A DNA stretch of 64,000 bases from a virus. Positions 57,768-64,000 of this stretch are shown one piece after another. Made by a program: the position numbers and the translations under genes. The number at the start of each line of letters is the position of its first letter. Within the stretch, counting starts at the first letter, position 1. The stretch covers positions 1 to 64,000 of IMG/VR virus record IMGVR_UViG_3300021373_002652; one strand, written 5' to 3'. Below the pieces are notes generated by a model. The model was not told where the DNA came from. It made no database searches and was given only the letters and a program-made list of their open reading frames with translations.

Positions 57768-58692
57768 CTATAAATTTTATAATTGAATCACTAATGGCCT
57801 CATGACCTATTTTAGATGGATGTGTATCTTCATCATTGGGATATGTATTACATTCTTTATCACCCTCGATAGTAAGTTCTGAATACTTCGTATATGCCTC
57901 TTCAATACAACCGAAGGTTTCTCCCTTGTATAATATAGGAAGAGTTCTTTCTTTTAACCAATCCCACGCATATAGAAACTCTAAGTATTCTGTTTCCCAA
58001 TGTAAGAATACACATGGTATTCCCATATCTTCTATTTTCTTACATACCGAAGTTACTTTACCCAACCACTTCATTATATGTTGTTTAAAGAAATCTTGAA
58101 TATCCCACTTGTTTGACATGAGATAATCATAGAATATATTTATATCTGCTGATTCATCTTTCTCACTATCCCAATCTTCTCCATCTAACCACAAATCATA
58201 ATTCATAGTTACAAAATCCTCCTTATCAGGTAACCAATGTCCATTTAATCTTATTCGATATACATTTCCTTTATGTTCAAACTGACTATAATTTCTAACA
58301 ACCGATGAAAATTGAAATACTAAAAGTTTACACTTATCGACAGGCCATGGATAATGGAAATTATCATTATGCCATTTCCCATCATTTAAAAAACATTCTA
58401 AACAACGAAGGGATTCTTCTTCACTTCCACCATTATTACTTTTAGCTATATGTTCTAATCCATAGTGTGTTGATACAAGATTAGGGAATCTAAGTTTTAT
58501 TCTTTCCTTATCCGATTCTAAGGTTGGATATTTTTCTTCAAATATGTATTCCTTATATGTTGGTGTTGATGGATTGGATTTATCATAATTCCACAATCCC
58601 TGTCCCCATGTAAAGGAACATCCCATGAATAATATATAATCACCCTTTGGTTCAGGTTGAACAATATGGTTTCCGCCTTGTGTTAGTATCAT
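57742..58692 (-). CDS. SGNH/GDSL hydrolase-like protein (GCSFTWG motif)
   Basis: 316 aa. F-M-G-C-S-F-T-W-G-Q-G near residue 22-32 is block I (C for D of GDS). S-N-N-G-G-S-E-E-E-S near 88 is in the block II/III place, L-L-V-F-Q-F-S-S-V-V near 130 is a core strand, and E-D-T-H-P-S-K-I-G-H near 290 is block V. It may be an esterase or O-acetyl-type transferase; the second acidic partner before His is one residue displaced compared with usual DxxH. Its neighbours are a glycosyltransferase-like and another SGNH-like gene. Confidence 0.68.
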   Translation of the reverse strand: MILTQGGNHIVQPEPKGDYILFMGCSFTWGQGLWNYDKSNPSTPTYKEYIFEEKYPTLESDKERIKLRFPNLVSTHYGLEHIAKSNNGGSEEESLRCLECFLNDGKWHNDNFHYPWPVDKCKLLVFQFSSVVRNYSQFEHKGNVYRIRLNGHWLPDKEDFVTMNYDLWLDGEDWDSEKDESADINIFYDYLMSNKWDIQDFFKQHIMKWLGKVTSVCKKIEDMGIPCVFLHWETEYLEFLYAWDWLKERTLPILYKGETFGCIEEAYTKYSELTIEGDKECNTYPNDEDTHPSKIGHEAISDSIIKFIDDRKEILL

Positions 58693-59351
58693 TCGTGTAT
58701 AAATCTAATATCCTTTTTACCGATATATTTATTTAACTTTTCTGCAGTATTTACTTTCTTACCATTTACCCAAAAGTATTGAGATGATTCTCTCCCATAC
58801 AAATATGGTGAATCGTAGTTATCAATGTATTCATCTAAAGTAGCGTGAGTAAATACTTTAAATGCAAATTCCTCAACAAGAGTTTCAAATTTATACTTTT
58901 TATGAATCTTTAATAATTCCTCACCAAGATTAAATCCATTTATTGTTATACAACATGCATTTGGAAGTACATAGTAATCATCTTGTTCCCAACTAAATTG
59001 TTTTAATTGTTCTGTTACCTTTGGATTGGTAAATGTGTAGTTCTTTGGATATGAGTACAAAGGCATAGATGGTGATATTAGTTCATCTTCATCTACTGGT
59101 TTAATTTGTTTACAATCCCAATCTAAGAACATACAATAATAAAACTCTTTAAACGCTAAATCAAGAGCAATCAACTTAAACATATAATCTGATTCAATAG
59201 TATCTTCTACAAATCGAGTTTCATATCCAAGTGATTTAAGATAGTAGAGATTATCCTTACCCCAAACATATACAACAGAATCATCAGCTGTAGTTGGAAC
59301 TTCTTCTCTTATATCTTTTCTATTTCCCCAAAGTGCCCTTATTAATTTCAT
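58689..59351 (-). CDS. GT-A-fold glycosyltransferase-like protein
   Basis: 220 aa. I-R-A-L-W-G-N at the start, then F-L-D77-W-D79-C, the D-x-D motif for metal and nucleotide sugar, then E-F-Y-Y-C-M and an N-A-C-C-I-T-I-N-G-F-N-L-G-E segment typical of small phage/capsule glycosyltransferases. It overlaps the SGNH-like gene by 4 nt and the 153-aa gene by 32 nt. Acceptor unknown; probably acts in the same pathway as its neighbours. Confidence 0.6.
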   Translation of the reverse strand: MKLIRALWGNRKDIREEVPTTADDSVVYVWGKDNLYYLKSLGYETRFVEDTIESDYMFKLIALDLAFKEFYYCMFLDWDCKQIKPVDEDELISPSMPLYSYPKNYTFTNPKVTEQLKQFSWEQDDYYVLPNACCITINGFNLGEELLKIHKKYKFETLVEEFAFKVFTHATLDEYIDNYDSPYLYGRESSQYFWVNGKKVNTAEKLNKYIGKKDIRFIHE

Positions 59352-59781
59352 CTTTTACTTGTTGTAATAACGATTCTGCTTTCCACATATCAATTTGTTT
59401 TTTACCAACATCTATTACATCTTTTAATATAGAACATAATTCGTACTCTTCTTTCTTTATGTTATGCTGTGTAAAACAGTCTAACCAATCCAATCCCCAT
59501 TTATCCACAAGTAGAGCCATAGAACTATCGTCATCTATATCTGAGTTCATATATGATTTCATAAAACATTGTGTAAGTATATCTAAATCTTCACCTGTTG
59601 GAGGATTGAAAAGCTCTATGAACTCAGCAACTCCTAAAGGCATAGGTTGTGTTGGATACTTTTCTACATCATTGATAAACATCAATCGTTGTGCTTTCTT
59701 ATACACATCTAATTTCTCATCTTCAGGTTCATCTTCGTTATCGAATCTACCAAGGTTAAATAAATCATCAAAATCGTCCAT
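59320..59781 (-). CDS. Hypothetical acidic helical protein
   Basis: 153 aa. Very acidic N-terminus (D-D-F-D-D-L-F), then helices with W-G-L-D-W-L-D-C-F-T-Q and M-W-K-A-E-S-L-L-Q-Q-V. Sits within the SGNH/glycosyltransferase operon and overlaps the glycosyltransferase-like gene by 32 nt. No domain recognised. Confidence 0.6.
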   Translation of the reverse strand: MDDFDDLFNLGRFDNEDEPEDEKLDVYKKAQRLMFINDVEKYPTQPMPLGVAEFIELFNPPTGEDLDILTQCFMKSYMNSDIDDDSSMALLVDKWGLDWLDCFTQHNIKKEEYELCSILKDVIDVGKKQIDMWKAESLLQQVKDEINKGTLGK

Positions 59782-59792
59782 AATTTTTTATT

Positions 59793-60749
59793 TTATTGCC
59801 ATGGGAGTTTACCATGTTTTTCAAAATATTCATATTCGGATTCTTTCAATCCTTCGTGGTCAAACTCTATTCTATTATCTATGAGTTCTTCTCTGTTTTC
59901 TGGTACATTGGGAAATCCCTCATGATTACTACCATCCCATATAATTTCAGGATTTGAATTAAAATCTTTTTCGTTTCTAATAAGATGAGGATGTAACTCT
60001 TTTATTTTATTAAATACATTTTCAGTCATCAATCGATAACCTTCTCTATTTGGATGAAAACAAATTGGTGAGTGATAACGAGTATCCCACTTAGTGTGTT
60101 CACCATTAGCATGGTCAAACGGAAGTGCATCAAAAGGATTCGGGTCCATATAAACATCTGTTTTGTATATCTCTTTCATCTGTTTATCTTCTCTTAACCA
60201 ATAACTCATAACCTTAAGTTCAATACCTCTTTGTTTACAGAATCCTTCTAAACATTTAACATGATGTATTTGTTCGAACAATGGGTCTAAATCTTGGTCT
60301 TGTATAATTCTACCATACGCTCCACTTAGTGTACACATTCTTTCCGGGTCTCCACACATAAATGTTTGTGGTGCACCTCCACTATAAAAAGAATATCTGA
60401 TTGAATCTGTTAAATATATAACCATCAGAGTTTCATAATCATCCCAAGGAAAATCCCAATACTTATCAGTTAAAAGTTTTAGTTGATATGAAGTCGAACT
60501 TGCACACTTACCTAAGTTTATTAATTTATCATATCCCAATTTTCTAACTAATTGTGCTGGCCAACCATTGTAATGAAAGGAACTTGTGTAAGTGTTTCTA
60601 TACCAATTCTGTAAATCACTACCATGTATTTCCATTCTTCTACTTCCATCTATTGGAATACCTTCTGGTTCAAAGAATGGTTCGTTGGGGTACGCTCCAT
60701 CTCCCTCTGTAAAAGAACATCCTAATGTGAATAATAGTTTCTTTTTCAT
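59793..60749 (-). CDS. SGNH/GDSL hydrolase-like protein (GCSFTEG motif)
   Basis: 318 aa. L-G-C-S-F-T-E-G-D-G near residue 9-18 is block I. L-I-N-L-G-K-C-A-S-S-T-S near 76-87 matches the paralogues at 3814-4569 (G-K-T-G-S-S-T-S) and 60746-61543 (G-Y-R-G-S-S-T-S). C-F-H-P-N-R-E-G-Y near 227 is block V. An insertion of about 60 residues with W-L-R-E-D-K-Q-M lies before it. It overlaps the next SGNH-like gene by 4 nt, so two paralogues are coupled. Confidence 0.7.
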   Translation of the reverse strand: MKKKLLFTLGCSFTEGDGAYPNEPFFEPEGIPIDGSRRMEIHGSDLQNWYRNTYTSSFHYNGWPAQLVRKLGYDKLINLGKCASSTSYQLKLLTDKYWDFPWDDYETLMVIYLTDSIRYSFYSGGAPQTFMCGDPERMCTLSGAYGRIIQDQDLDPLFEQIHHVKCLEGFCKQRGIELKVMSYWLREDKQMKEIYKTDVYMDPNPFDALPFDHANGEHTKWDTRYHSPICFHPNREGYRLMTENVFNKIKELHPHLIRNEKDFNSNPEIIWDGSNHEGFPNVPENREELIDNRIEFDHEGLKESEYEYFEKHGKLPWQ

Positions 60750-61543
60750 AATATATTCTTTTTGTGCTTTATAGGGTTACCATTATACTCTATTTCCACA
60801 TTTGGATTTTCAGGTCCAAATTTATTATTTGTATGTTCTTGTATGCAATCAAATATTTCTTGAGATGCCAACTCATAACCAAATTCATTTGGATGGTCAC
60901 ATATTTTAGAAAACTGTTCACGAGTAAAATTTTTTCTATCAAAAAATAATGAACCTTTCATATCTAATATGTTTTTAGAATCGTTGGTTTCCCTTAATGG
61001 TTTTAATATATCTGGATTACTATGACCTATATATAGTTCGAAATTATTTAATTCACAATAGTGTTCAAGAGATTTGATATAAAAGGATTGTTCTAAAACA
61101 CAATCAGATACACCATTAGATACTTCTTGAATATATGCTCGATATAATTTATCACCCCAACTACCACCATTAAAGTTTAGAACATAACCATCGTGATAAA
61201 AAGATATCCTACATGGTTCTGTTAATAGCCAAAATATAGTTACATCGTAATCTTTAAAGTTTGGTTTATTATATTTTTCAAATAATACTTTGAGTTGGCC
61301 TGAGGTTGAAGAACCTCTATATCCCATGTTTAGAACTTTATCGAATCCCATCATCTTTCCTAATTTGGCAGGAATACCTTTTGTATGAAAGTTATGTAAA
61401 TTCTTTTCAACAAACCTATCATACCTATCACCTCCTGGCCTGTAATCTGAGATTATGGTATTTGGTTCAATTAATGAATAATCATATATACCTTCACCTT
61501 CTATATAAGAACAACCTAATGTAATTAGTAGTTTCTTTTTCAT
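60746..61543 (-). CDS. SGNH/GDSL hydrolase-like protein (GCSYIEG motif)
   Basis: 265 aa. L-G-C-S-Y-I-E-G-E-G near residue 9-18 is block I, L-N-M-G-Y-R-G-S-S-T-S-G near 72-83, W-L-L-T-E-P-C-R-I-S-F-Y-H-D-G-Y near 106-121 is nearly identical to W-M-L-T-E-P-V-R-F-S-F-Y of the gene at 3814-4569, and C-D-H-P-N-E-F-G-Y near 215 is block V. So these two, 56 kb apart, are close relatives. It overlaps both neighbours by 4 nt. Confidence 0.72.
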   Translation of the reverse strand: MKKKLLITLGCSYIEGEGIYDYSLIEPNTIISDYRPGGDRYDRFVEKNLHNFHTKGIPAKLGKMMGFDKVLNMGYRGSSTSGQLKVLFEKYNKPNFKDYDVTIFWLLTEPCRISFYHDGYVLNFNGGSWGDKLYRAYIQEVSNGVSDCVLEQSFYIKSLEHYCELNNFELYIGHSNPDILKPLRETNDSKNILDMKGSLFFDRKNFTREQFSKICDHPNEFGYELASQEIFDCIQEHTNNKFGPENPNVEIEYNGNPIKHKKNIL

Positions 61544-62454
61544 TCGTTTGGTCTTGGGAATGATAAATTTCTTTTTTCATCATATACCATATACTGATAT
61601 GCTCTATCTTCGTAATCTAATATATTGTTTAATGGTTTTTTAAATCTCCATATAAATTTTTCTTGATTAAACCACTTCCTAACATTTTTATTAGAAGCTT
61701 TATTAATTTTAGAATCTTCAAATTTAAAACTATATTTTGTATTCAATACTTCACCTAACTTCATTTCATTAGAATCTATATCAAAATATTTTACATCATA
61801 TCCCATTTCTTGAAATTCTGTACTCCAAATAATAGCATCAGCACACCATGGTTTTGTATGACCTTCTTTTAGTATCTGACCAGTATGTATTTGATTTTGG
61901 CAATATGTAATAAAAATATCTTGTACAAAAGATTCTAAATCATTAAGAGAAACTGGATATGAATTTGTAAATGGGAGACCTCTTTCGAAATATGCCATTA
62001 CCTCTTTCAATCCATCAATATCAATTTTACATTTAAGTTGATTTGATAATATAGTATTAATTAAAGTAACTCCCTCTCCTTCACTTGGAAATGTATTTAC
62101 AAAATCTTGATATAATCCACCTGTTATCTTTTTATATGGGTCTCTGAATAAAAATAATATCTTCTTTATTTTACTCTTTCCATTAAATAGTTCTGTTAGG
62201 ATTTTTAAATCTAATTTAGTTGTAGGTTTAACTTCTTCAGTAACCCAAATATCATTACCAAATTGTTTTTGACTTGGACTTAATGTATGTTTATCCGCTC
62301 CTCTTATTGTTTCTGCAAGATGTCTTAAATATGAAGAACCTTGTTTAGCTGTTGTTATTATTGCAGAATCTTTATATGTTAAAACATGAAGTTGTGCATA
62401 TGAATATAACAACGGAATTTCTTTTCTATATTTTATTGATATTCTATCATTCAT
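61540..62454 (-). CDS. Sulfotransferase-like protein
   Basis: 304 aa. T-T-A-K-Q-G-S-S-Y-L near residue 35-44 is in the position of the PAPS phosphosulfate loop, and L-F-L-F-R-D-P-Y-K-K-I-T-G-G-L-Y near 98-113 resembles the R-x-P-x-x-R-x-x-S 3'-phosphate motif, though the Ser is Gly. It is less certain than the sulfotransferase at 5023-5595. It is coupled by ATGA overlap to the SGNH-like gene, so one polypeptide chain of modification genes runs from 62454 to 57742. Confidence 0.6.
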   Translation of the reverse strand: MNDRISIKYRKEIPLLYSYAQLHVLTYKDSAIITTAKQGSSYLRHLAETIRGADKHTLSPSQKQFGNDIWVTEEVKPTTKLDLKILTELFNGKSKIKKILFLFRDPYKKITGGLYQDFVNTFPSEGEGVTLINTILSNQLKCKIDIDGLKEVMAYFERGLPFTNSYPVSLNDLESFVQDIFITYCQNQIHTGQILKEGHTKPWCADAIIWSTEFQEMGYDVKYFDIDSNEMKLGEVLNTKYSFKFEDSKINKASNKNVRKWFNQEKFIWRFKKPLNNILDYEDRAYQYMVYDEKRNLSFPRPNE

Positions 62455-62458
62455 AATT

Positions 62459-62719
62459 TTACCACTTTCCCAATGGACATTTTGACTTGGGTGATAGAGT
62501 TTTAGCTGCTATATTACAACCACATCCATTGGTTCTATCACCAGTAATTACATGATAAGAGTATATGTAAGGTGAACAAGTATTGTTTTGTCTAATCTCA
62601 CATTCATCACAATGTAATAATCTTTTCTTAGAAACCGCCTTAGTTACAGGGTCTACGGCGTTAAATTGGTCTTTAATTACATTACCCCAACCTTCTATTA
62701 TTTCAACTACTTTACTCAT
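62459..62719 (-). CDS. Zinc-ribbon-like small protein
   Basis: 86 aa. L-H-C-D-E-C-E-I-R (C-x2-C), then N-T-C-S-P-Y, G-C-G-C-N and a final K-S-K-C-P-L give six Cys in the C-terminal half, a likely zinc-binding or structural Cys cluster. The first half is a helix (V-V-E-I-I-E-G-W-G-N-V). A late-type motif lies only 5 nt before the ATG. Function unknown. Confidence 0.62.
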   Translation of the reverse strand: MSKVVEIIEGWGNVIKDQFNAVDPVTKAVSKKRLLHCDECEIRQNNTCSPYIYSYHVITGDRTNGCGCNIAAKTLSPKSKCPLGKW

Positions 62720-62723
62720 TATA

Positions 62724-62731
62724 TATAAATA
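62724..62731 (-). promoter_or_regulatory. Late-type motif next to start codon
   Basis: Coding-strand ATATATTTATATATAATG: the motif ends 5 nt before the ATG at 62719. Leaderless message if used as promoter. Confidence 0.45.
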
Positions 62732-62770
62732 TATCTTTTTTTGAAAGTATAGTAATTACTACACTTTGGG

Positions 62771-62844
62771 TGCTCCCAATAGGACTCGAACCTATGACCT
62801 ATTCATTATGAGTGAAGTGCTCTAACCAACTGAGCTATGAGAGC
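62771..62844 (-). tRNA. tRNA-Met/Ile2-type (anticodon CAU)
   Basis: 74-nt cloverleaf on the minus strand: acceptor GCTCTCA/TGGGAGC, D-arm, anticodon loop CTCATAA (CAU), T-loop TTCGAGT. The G1-C72 pair argues against an initiator tRNA, so it is an elongator Met or the lysidine-modified Ile tRNA. First anticodon-stem pair is mismatched. Confidence 0.9.
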
Positions 62845-62850
62845 AAAAAA

Positions 62851-62927
62851 TGGTGAACCAGACAGGATTCGAACCTGTGACCGTCTGCTTAGAAGGCAGA
62901 TGCTCTATCCAGCTGAGCTACTGGTCC
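62851..62927 (-). tRNA. tRNA-Arg (anticodon UCU)
   Basis: 77 nt including an encoded 3' CCA. Acceptor GGACCAG/CTGGTTC, anticodon stem CTGC/GCAG with loop CTTCTAA (UCU), T-loop TTCGAAT. Reads AGA/AGG, frequent in this AT-rich genome. Confidence 0.95.
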
Positions 62928-62935
62928 ATTCTTTG

Positions 62936-63021
62936 TACCAAAGGCGGGAATCGAACCCGCACGAACATTACTGTTCAAGGGATTTTAAGTCCCTCGTGTC
63001 TACCTATTCCACCACTTTGGC
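62936..63021 (-). tRNA. tRNA-Leu (anticodon UAA)
   Basis: 86-nt cloverleaf on the minus strand with a long variable arm. Acceptor GCCAAAG/CTTTGGT, anticodon stem AGGGA/TCCCT, loop CTTAAAA (UAA), T-loop TTCGATT. Reads UUA. First gene of the tRNA group driven by the promoter at 63035-63065. Confidence 0.95.
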
Positions 63022-63034
63022 ATCTTTTACTATG

Positions 63035-63065
63035 TAAAGATACGAAATAAATTCCGTATTACCAA
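63035..63065 (-). promoter_or_regulatory. Early/middle promoter for tRNA cluster
   Basis: TTGG (63065-63062), 19-nt spacer ending TTATTTCG, TATCTTTA (63042-63035), 14 nt before tRNA-Leu. Shows that this promoter class also drives the tRNAs. Confidence 0.82.
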
Positions 63066-63094
63066 ATTTTTACGTTAAATTTTTGTGATTTTTT

Positions 63095-63298
63095 TTAAAG
63101 CTTCTCTGTTACGAAGAATTTCTCATCGTAACTATCAACTGGAGGGTTCAAGTCTAACTCTACATTCTTAATTATATGGATACCTGCCATTTTTGATACG
63201 GTCATACCCACTCCTTTTTCATCTACTCCACCTATATGGAACGTTACTTCGGATTTATCTTCTAATATTGCGGTTACTTTATATGTTTTATACATCAT
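63095..63298 (-). CDS. Hypothetical protein
   Basis: 67 aa, mainly beta (Y-K-V-T-A-I-L-E-D-K-S-E-V-T-F-H-I-G-G). Overlaps the partial upstream gene by 11 nt and is followed by the tRNA promoter. Looks like a small beta-sandwich, no family recognised. Confidence 0.58.
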   Translation of the reverse strand: MMYKTYKVTAILEDKSEVTFHIGGVDEKGVGMTVSKMAGIHIIKNVELDLNPPVDSYDEKFFVTEKL

Positions 63299-64000
63299 AT
63301 TCTATAAATTTTTTATATTCTTTCAGTTGTAGTGTATTATTAAGTATCATTTCAACCCATTTATCTGAACAAAATAGTCTTGATTCACTAAATGTATCTG
63401 ATTTTTTATCTTTGATTCTAGCTTTTTCTAATTTATTTAAGATATTTTCGTTTATAGAAAAGAAATCACAATCTTTTGTTAATTTATTAAACATTAAAAA
63501 GTAAAAAACCACATCAGGATGACCAGTAACCCCAACACTACACTCTATTGGCCACTCATTTGAATCCCAAGTAGATTTTTCATTAGCAAAGCGTAGTGTT
63601 TGAACATAAGAATTTGGGCCATAAGTATCCAACATATATTCATCAACACCACCTTTATCAAAAATAGAGGTTTCATCTTCATAAGTCCAAAATTTATTAA
63701 AATCTATTTCTTTAAATTTATAATAAATGGATGGAAAAACTTCTTCAATACCTAAGCTTTTGTTTTTTGGAAATCTTTCTTTTAATAATGACATATCATT
63801 CTTCCAATTGTTAGAGTCATGTATGTGAAATTGTCGAATACTTTCATCAGGAAACTTATACCAACCCGAAAATTGTGAATATATTTGAGAAAAGTTGTAT
63901 TTTATATTTTTAGATTTAAGAAAAAATTGAGTTTTTAGTATATTATCAATATATCTTTGAACAAAAAATTCTTGTGGGAGTGAATAAAGTGCGTTTTTAT
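63288..64000 (-). CDS. Partial gene running off the right edge, possibly SGNH-like
   Basis: The frame is open to base 64000 with no stop, so the ATG at 63794 is probably internal and the true start is outside the window; about 237 residues are visible. Visible part: V-Q-R-Y-I-D-N-I-L-K-T-Q-F-F-L-K-S-K near the edge, which resembles the helix before the core of the SGNH-like paralogues, and V-T-G-H-P-D-V-V-F-Y-F-L-M-F near the middle, resembling H-P-N-x-x-G-Y only loosely. The SGNH reading is tentative. No complete catalytic motif is seen in this part. Confidence 0.5.
   Translation of the reverse strand, partial: KNALYSLPQEFFVQRYIDNILKTQFFLKSKNIKYNFSQIYSQFSGWYKFPDESIRQFHIHDSNNWKNDMSLLKERFPKNKSLGIEEVFPSIYYKFKEIDFNKFWTYEDETSIFDKGGVDEYMLDTYGPNSYVQTLRFANEKSTWDSNEWPIECSVGVTGHPDVVFYFLMFNKLTKDCDFFSINENILNKLEKARIKDKKSDTFSESRLFCSDKWVEMILNNTLQLKEYKKFIEYDV

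Overview
The window looks like about 64 kb of a large, strictly lytic, T4-like (contractile-tailed) bacteriophage genome whose host is very probably a marine member of the Bacteroidetes (Flavobacteriia-like). Evidence for a phage: a T4-type baseplate series (gp5-, gp25- and gp6-like proteins), a gp47-type nuclease, a gp61-type primase, a gp55-type late sigma factor, a UvsW-like helicase, phage-style nucleotide metabolism, and eight tRNA genes. Evidence for the host: eleven intergenic copies of a promoter reading TTG(G/T)-N19-TATATTT(G/A), which matches the Bacteroidetes vegetative consensus (-33 TTG, -7 TAnnTTTG); AT-rich DNA; and Cys-bearing GCxDPxAxNY repeats typical of secreted Bacteroidetes proteins. 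Every confident gene, and every tRNA, lies on the minus strand, so transcription runs from high to low coordinates. There is no integrase, repressor, transposon or CRISPR array.

Layout, by coordinate. 1-2.0 kb: recombination nuclease (cut by the window edge) and primase. 2.0-5.6 kb: 'decoration' cluster of two 2OG-Fe(II) oxygenases, a GT25-like glycosyltransferase, an SGNH-like protein, a GIY-YIG endonuclease and a sulfotransferase. 5.6-24.8 kb: late virion genes (tail fibre/baseplate), ending at a coiled-coil protein. 24.9-28.7 kb: a holin-like membrane protein, a NodU-type carbamoyltransferase, the late sigma factor and a secreted lytic transglycosylase-like protein. 28.8-42 kb: metabolism and takeover genes (peptide deformylase, nucleotidyltransferase, MetK, thymidylate synthase, UvsW-like helicase, flavodoxin-fold reductase, UV endonuclease, HesB/IscA, Hsp20, deoxyribonucleotidase, a lipoprotein). 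42-49.5 kb: PhoH, GNAT, glycosyltransferase-like and oxygenase genes, a second late structural cluster (45.9-48.8 kb) and dCMP deaminase. 49.6-51.3 kb: five tRNAs interleaved with small membrane proteins and an unexplained structured RNA-like element. 51.3-57.8 kb: small hypotheticals, two more oxygenases, an Smr-domain protein. 57.7-64 kb: a second decoration cluster with several SGNH-like paralogues, a glycosyltransferase and a sulfotransferase-like protein, then three more tRNAs.

Two promoter classes are visible. The early/middle class (TTGG-N19-TATATTT, with a conserved TTCG just before the -7 box) sits before replication, metabolism and tRNA genes. A second motif (ATATTTATA in coding orientation) sits 5-35 nt before most virion genes and is the best candidate for the late promoter read by the gp55-like factor. 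Three clear rho-independent terminators plus a fourth (after Hsp20) separate units in the late and Hsp20 regions. The most unusual content is the combination of about five to six SGNH-like paralogues with a GCSxTxG (not GDS) motif, five 2OG-Fe(II) oxygenases, three to four glycosyltransferase-like proteins and two sulfotransferase-like proteins: a candidate phage-encoded pathway for building or modifying a glycan or other surface/small-molecule structure. All functional statements come from reading motifs by eye; no database search was possible.
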